The translations under genes were made by a program, and so were the position numbers. Below, one piece after another: positions 62,984 to 64,000 of a stretch of 64,000 nucleotides of DNA. The notes under the pieces are model-generated. The model ran no database searches and had not been told where the DNA came from. It worked only from the letters and a program-made list of their open reading frames with translations. The DNA lies in assembly GCA_016712635.1 (NCBI GenBank), contig JADJQS010000001.1, positions 222,001 through 286,000 of the forward strand, written 5' to 3'. Within the stretch, counting starts at the first letter, position 1. Each line of letters begins with the position of its first letter. This stretch comes from Gammaproteobacteria bacterium. GTDB taxonomy: Bacteria; Pseudomonadota; Gammaproteobacteria; SZUA-140.

Positions 62984-63643
62984 ATGGCCACATTTTCTAA
63001 ACGCCTCGGTGTAGGTGACCCCCAAGGCTCCCGCTCTTCTGAATGGGTTGTGATGTGGAAATCTGATAAAGGTGATGTCTATCTAGCGGGACGTACTCTC
63101 GGCCAGTCGTTCAGAGTCAGCCTTCACGAATCTGGGGTATGTTTCATTCGGGCGCCAGATCCTAACAAATGGACGTCACCCGGACCTCCCCCTCGATCCA
63201 CCTATCGATGGACAATAAATCCACATAGCCAATTCGAGTTCCCCTTTGGCATAGTCATTCCCACCTCAGAACTCAGATCTGGCGAATGGGCTAAGCATAG
63301 AGATAAGGGCACTATCTGGATCCCGGCTGCGACAACCAGAGAACGCGCGATCGAGATTGCTGTATTTCTGACACGCGCCGAGCCGCGGCCTATTAATCAG
63401 CTCTCTGCCGCTGGCTGGAAAAATATCATTGTTCTGGAACGTCTCCCCGATGGCCGAGATCTCTGGGTTGTTGCCGGAGAAACTGAGGGATTCCCAATAG
63501 ATAAGCGAGCTGAGCTCGAACAGATCAAGATCCAAGCTAAGTTATTGAACTCTAAACTTACATGCCAACCAGTCAATCCACGACTCTTATTATGTGCGAT
63601 TGAGGCGAAGGGAACACGTCGCTTTGTTGAGGCAGCGGCCTAG
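62984..63643 (+). CDS. Unrecognised soluble protein
   Basis: GAGAGGAG lies just ahead of the ATG at 62984. The 219-residue product lacks a signal peptide or membrane helix. It has beta-rich features (VVMWKSDKGDVYLAGRTLG, FPFGIVIPTSEL) and a Trp-rich middle. No family is recognised. It is followed after three bases by a small membrane protein and may form a pair with it. Confidence 0.7.
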   Translation: MATFSKRLGVGDPQGSRSSEWVVMWKSDKGDVYLAGRTLGQSFRVSLHESGVCFIRAPDPNKWTSPGPPPRSTYRWTINPHSQFEFPFGIVIPTSELRSGEWAKHRDKGTIWIPAATTRERAIEIAVFLTRAEPRPINQLSAAGWKNIIVLERLPDGRDLWVVAGETEGFPIDKRAELEQIKIQAKLLNSKLTCQPVNPRLLLCAIEAKGTRRFVEAAA

Positions 63644-63646
63644 AAA

Positions 63647-63892
63647 ATGATGAGAGAGTCCACCATAGGAGTCATGTACCTCATTGCTCTATTAATTGCC
63701 TCAATATCTCTCGGAGGAATAGCGCAATATGCTGTGAATCTATCAAATTTTCTTCAGGGTCATATCATCACGATCTCGCATGAGGAGTTTAAATCAGACT
63801 TCTGGATGGCAGTTATATGGGGGCTCGGAATTTTCATCCTTACCTGTGGTTCCAGAGCATGGAATGGATATTGGCCTCATGAGAAAAAGTGA
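63647..63892 (+). CDS. Unrecognised small membrane protein
   Basis: The 81-residue product has two membrane helices (MYLIALLIASISLGGIAQYA and MAVIWGLGIFILTCGS) joined by a short polar loop. It begins three bases after the previous stop. No function can be assigned. The last 108 bases of the window beyond it hold nothing recognisable. Confidence 0.6.
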   Translation: MMRESTIGVMYLIALLIASISLGGIAQYAVNLSNFLQGHIITISHEEFKSDFWMAVIWGLGIFILTCGSRAWNGYWPHEKK

Positions 63893-64000
63893 TAAAAAGG
63901 TGGGGGTGCGCGGCCGAGTGTCCGCCGTACCACGCCACAATTGAGCACATTGATCGTCACCTGGTGGCAAGTAAGGCAAGCCTTTGGCTAATACCACGGA

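Overview
The window is high-GC DNA from a gammaproteobacterium with an unusually heavy investment in c-type cytochromes. The evidence is a complete System I cytochrome c maturation operon (ccmABCDEFGHI), proteobacterial speD and coq7, a CRP/Vfr regulator, and a trpG-trpD-trpC ... crp-osmC-speD-coq7 order that I recall from Pseudomonas and relatives. No rRNA, transposase, integrase or CRISPR array was seen.

Layout. 1-317: truncated argC. 393-4448: a divergent cytochrome locus, with a probable frameshift-joined hexaheme cytochrome on the minus strand and a pentaheme cytochrome plus an NHL lipoprotein on the plus strand. 4489-17015: a 14-gene minus-strand run, ccmA to ccmI, then a TlpA-like protein, a monoheme cytochrome, two Reg_prop beta-propeller proteins and a PAS-GGDEF-EAL protein. 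17343-24547: a moxR/DUF58/vWA (Bat/Aer-type) operon and a DUF3465 protein. 24717-27824: a CcdA-thioredoxin fusion and exported MsrB and MsrA.

27867-43015 is the most striking part: 14 minus-strand genes, mostly overlapping or closely spaced. They encode a tetraheme cytochrome, a parvulin isomerase, an outer-membrane beta-barrel, three triheme cytochromes, a cupredoxin lipoprotein, two NHL lipoproteins, an 11-heme cytochrome, ResB and CcsA (System II maturation), a TPR protein and a DsbA-like protein. This reads as one porin-cytochrome system for moving electrons across the envelope, with its own assembly factors. 43221-48197 holds two porins, a SCO1-like protein and a lactonase-type propeller; several of these carry frameshifts. 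48257-53703 is conserved housekeeping (tRNA-Gln, rpsI, rplM, ferredoxin, GlcF-like, coq7, speD, VOC, OsmC). 53802-59978 holds crp, two tandem TraF-like proteins and trpCDG. 59979 to the end is a lower-GC accessory segment with a HipA-like kinase, a HigA-like antitoxin and four unrecognised small genes.

Three families of short dispersed repeats run through the window: GGGGACAGATTT-type palindromes, GTGAGGCGTGAA-type inverted repeats, and one element inserted in frame in a vWA gene. Several supply start or stop codons to neighbouring genes. Frameshifts are frequent enough (at least six sites in 40.2-48.1 kb) that base-call indels in the assembly must be considered alongside real decay.
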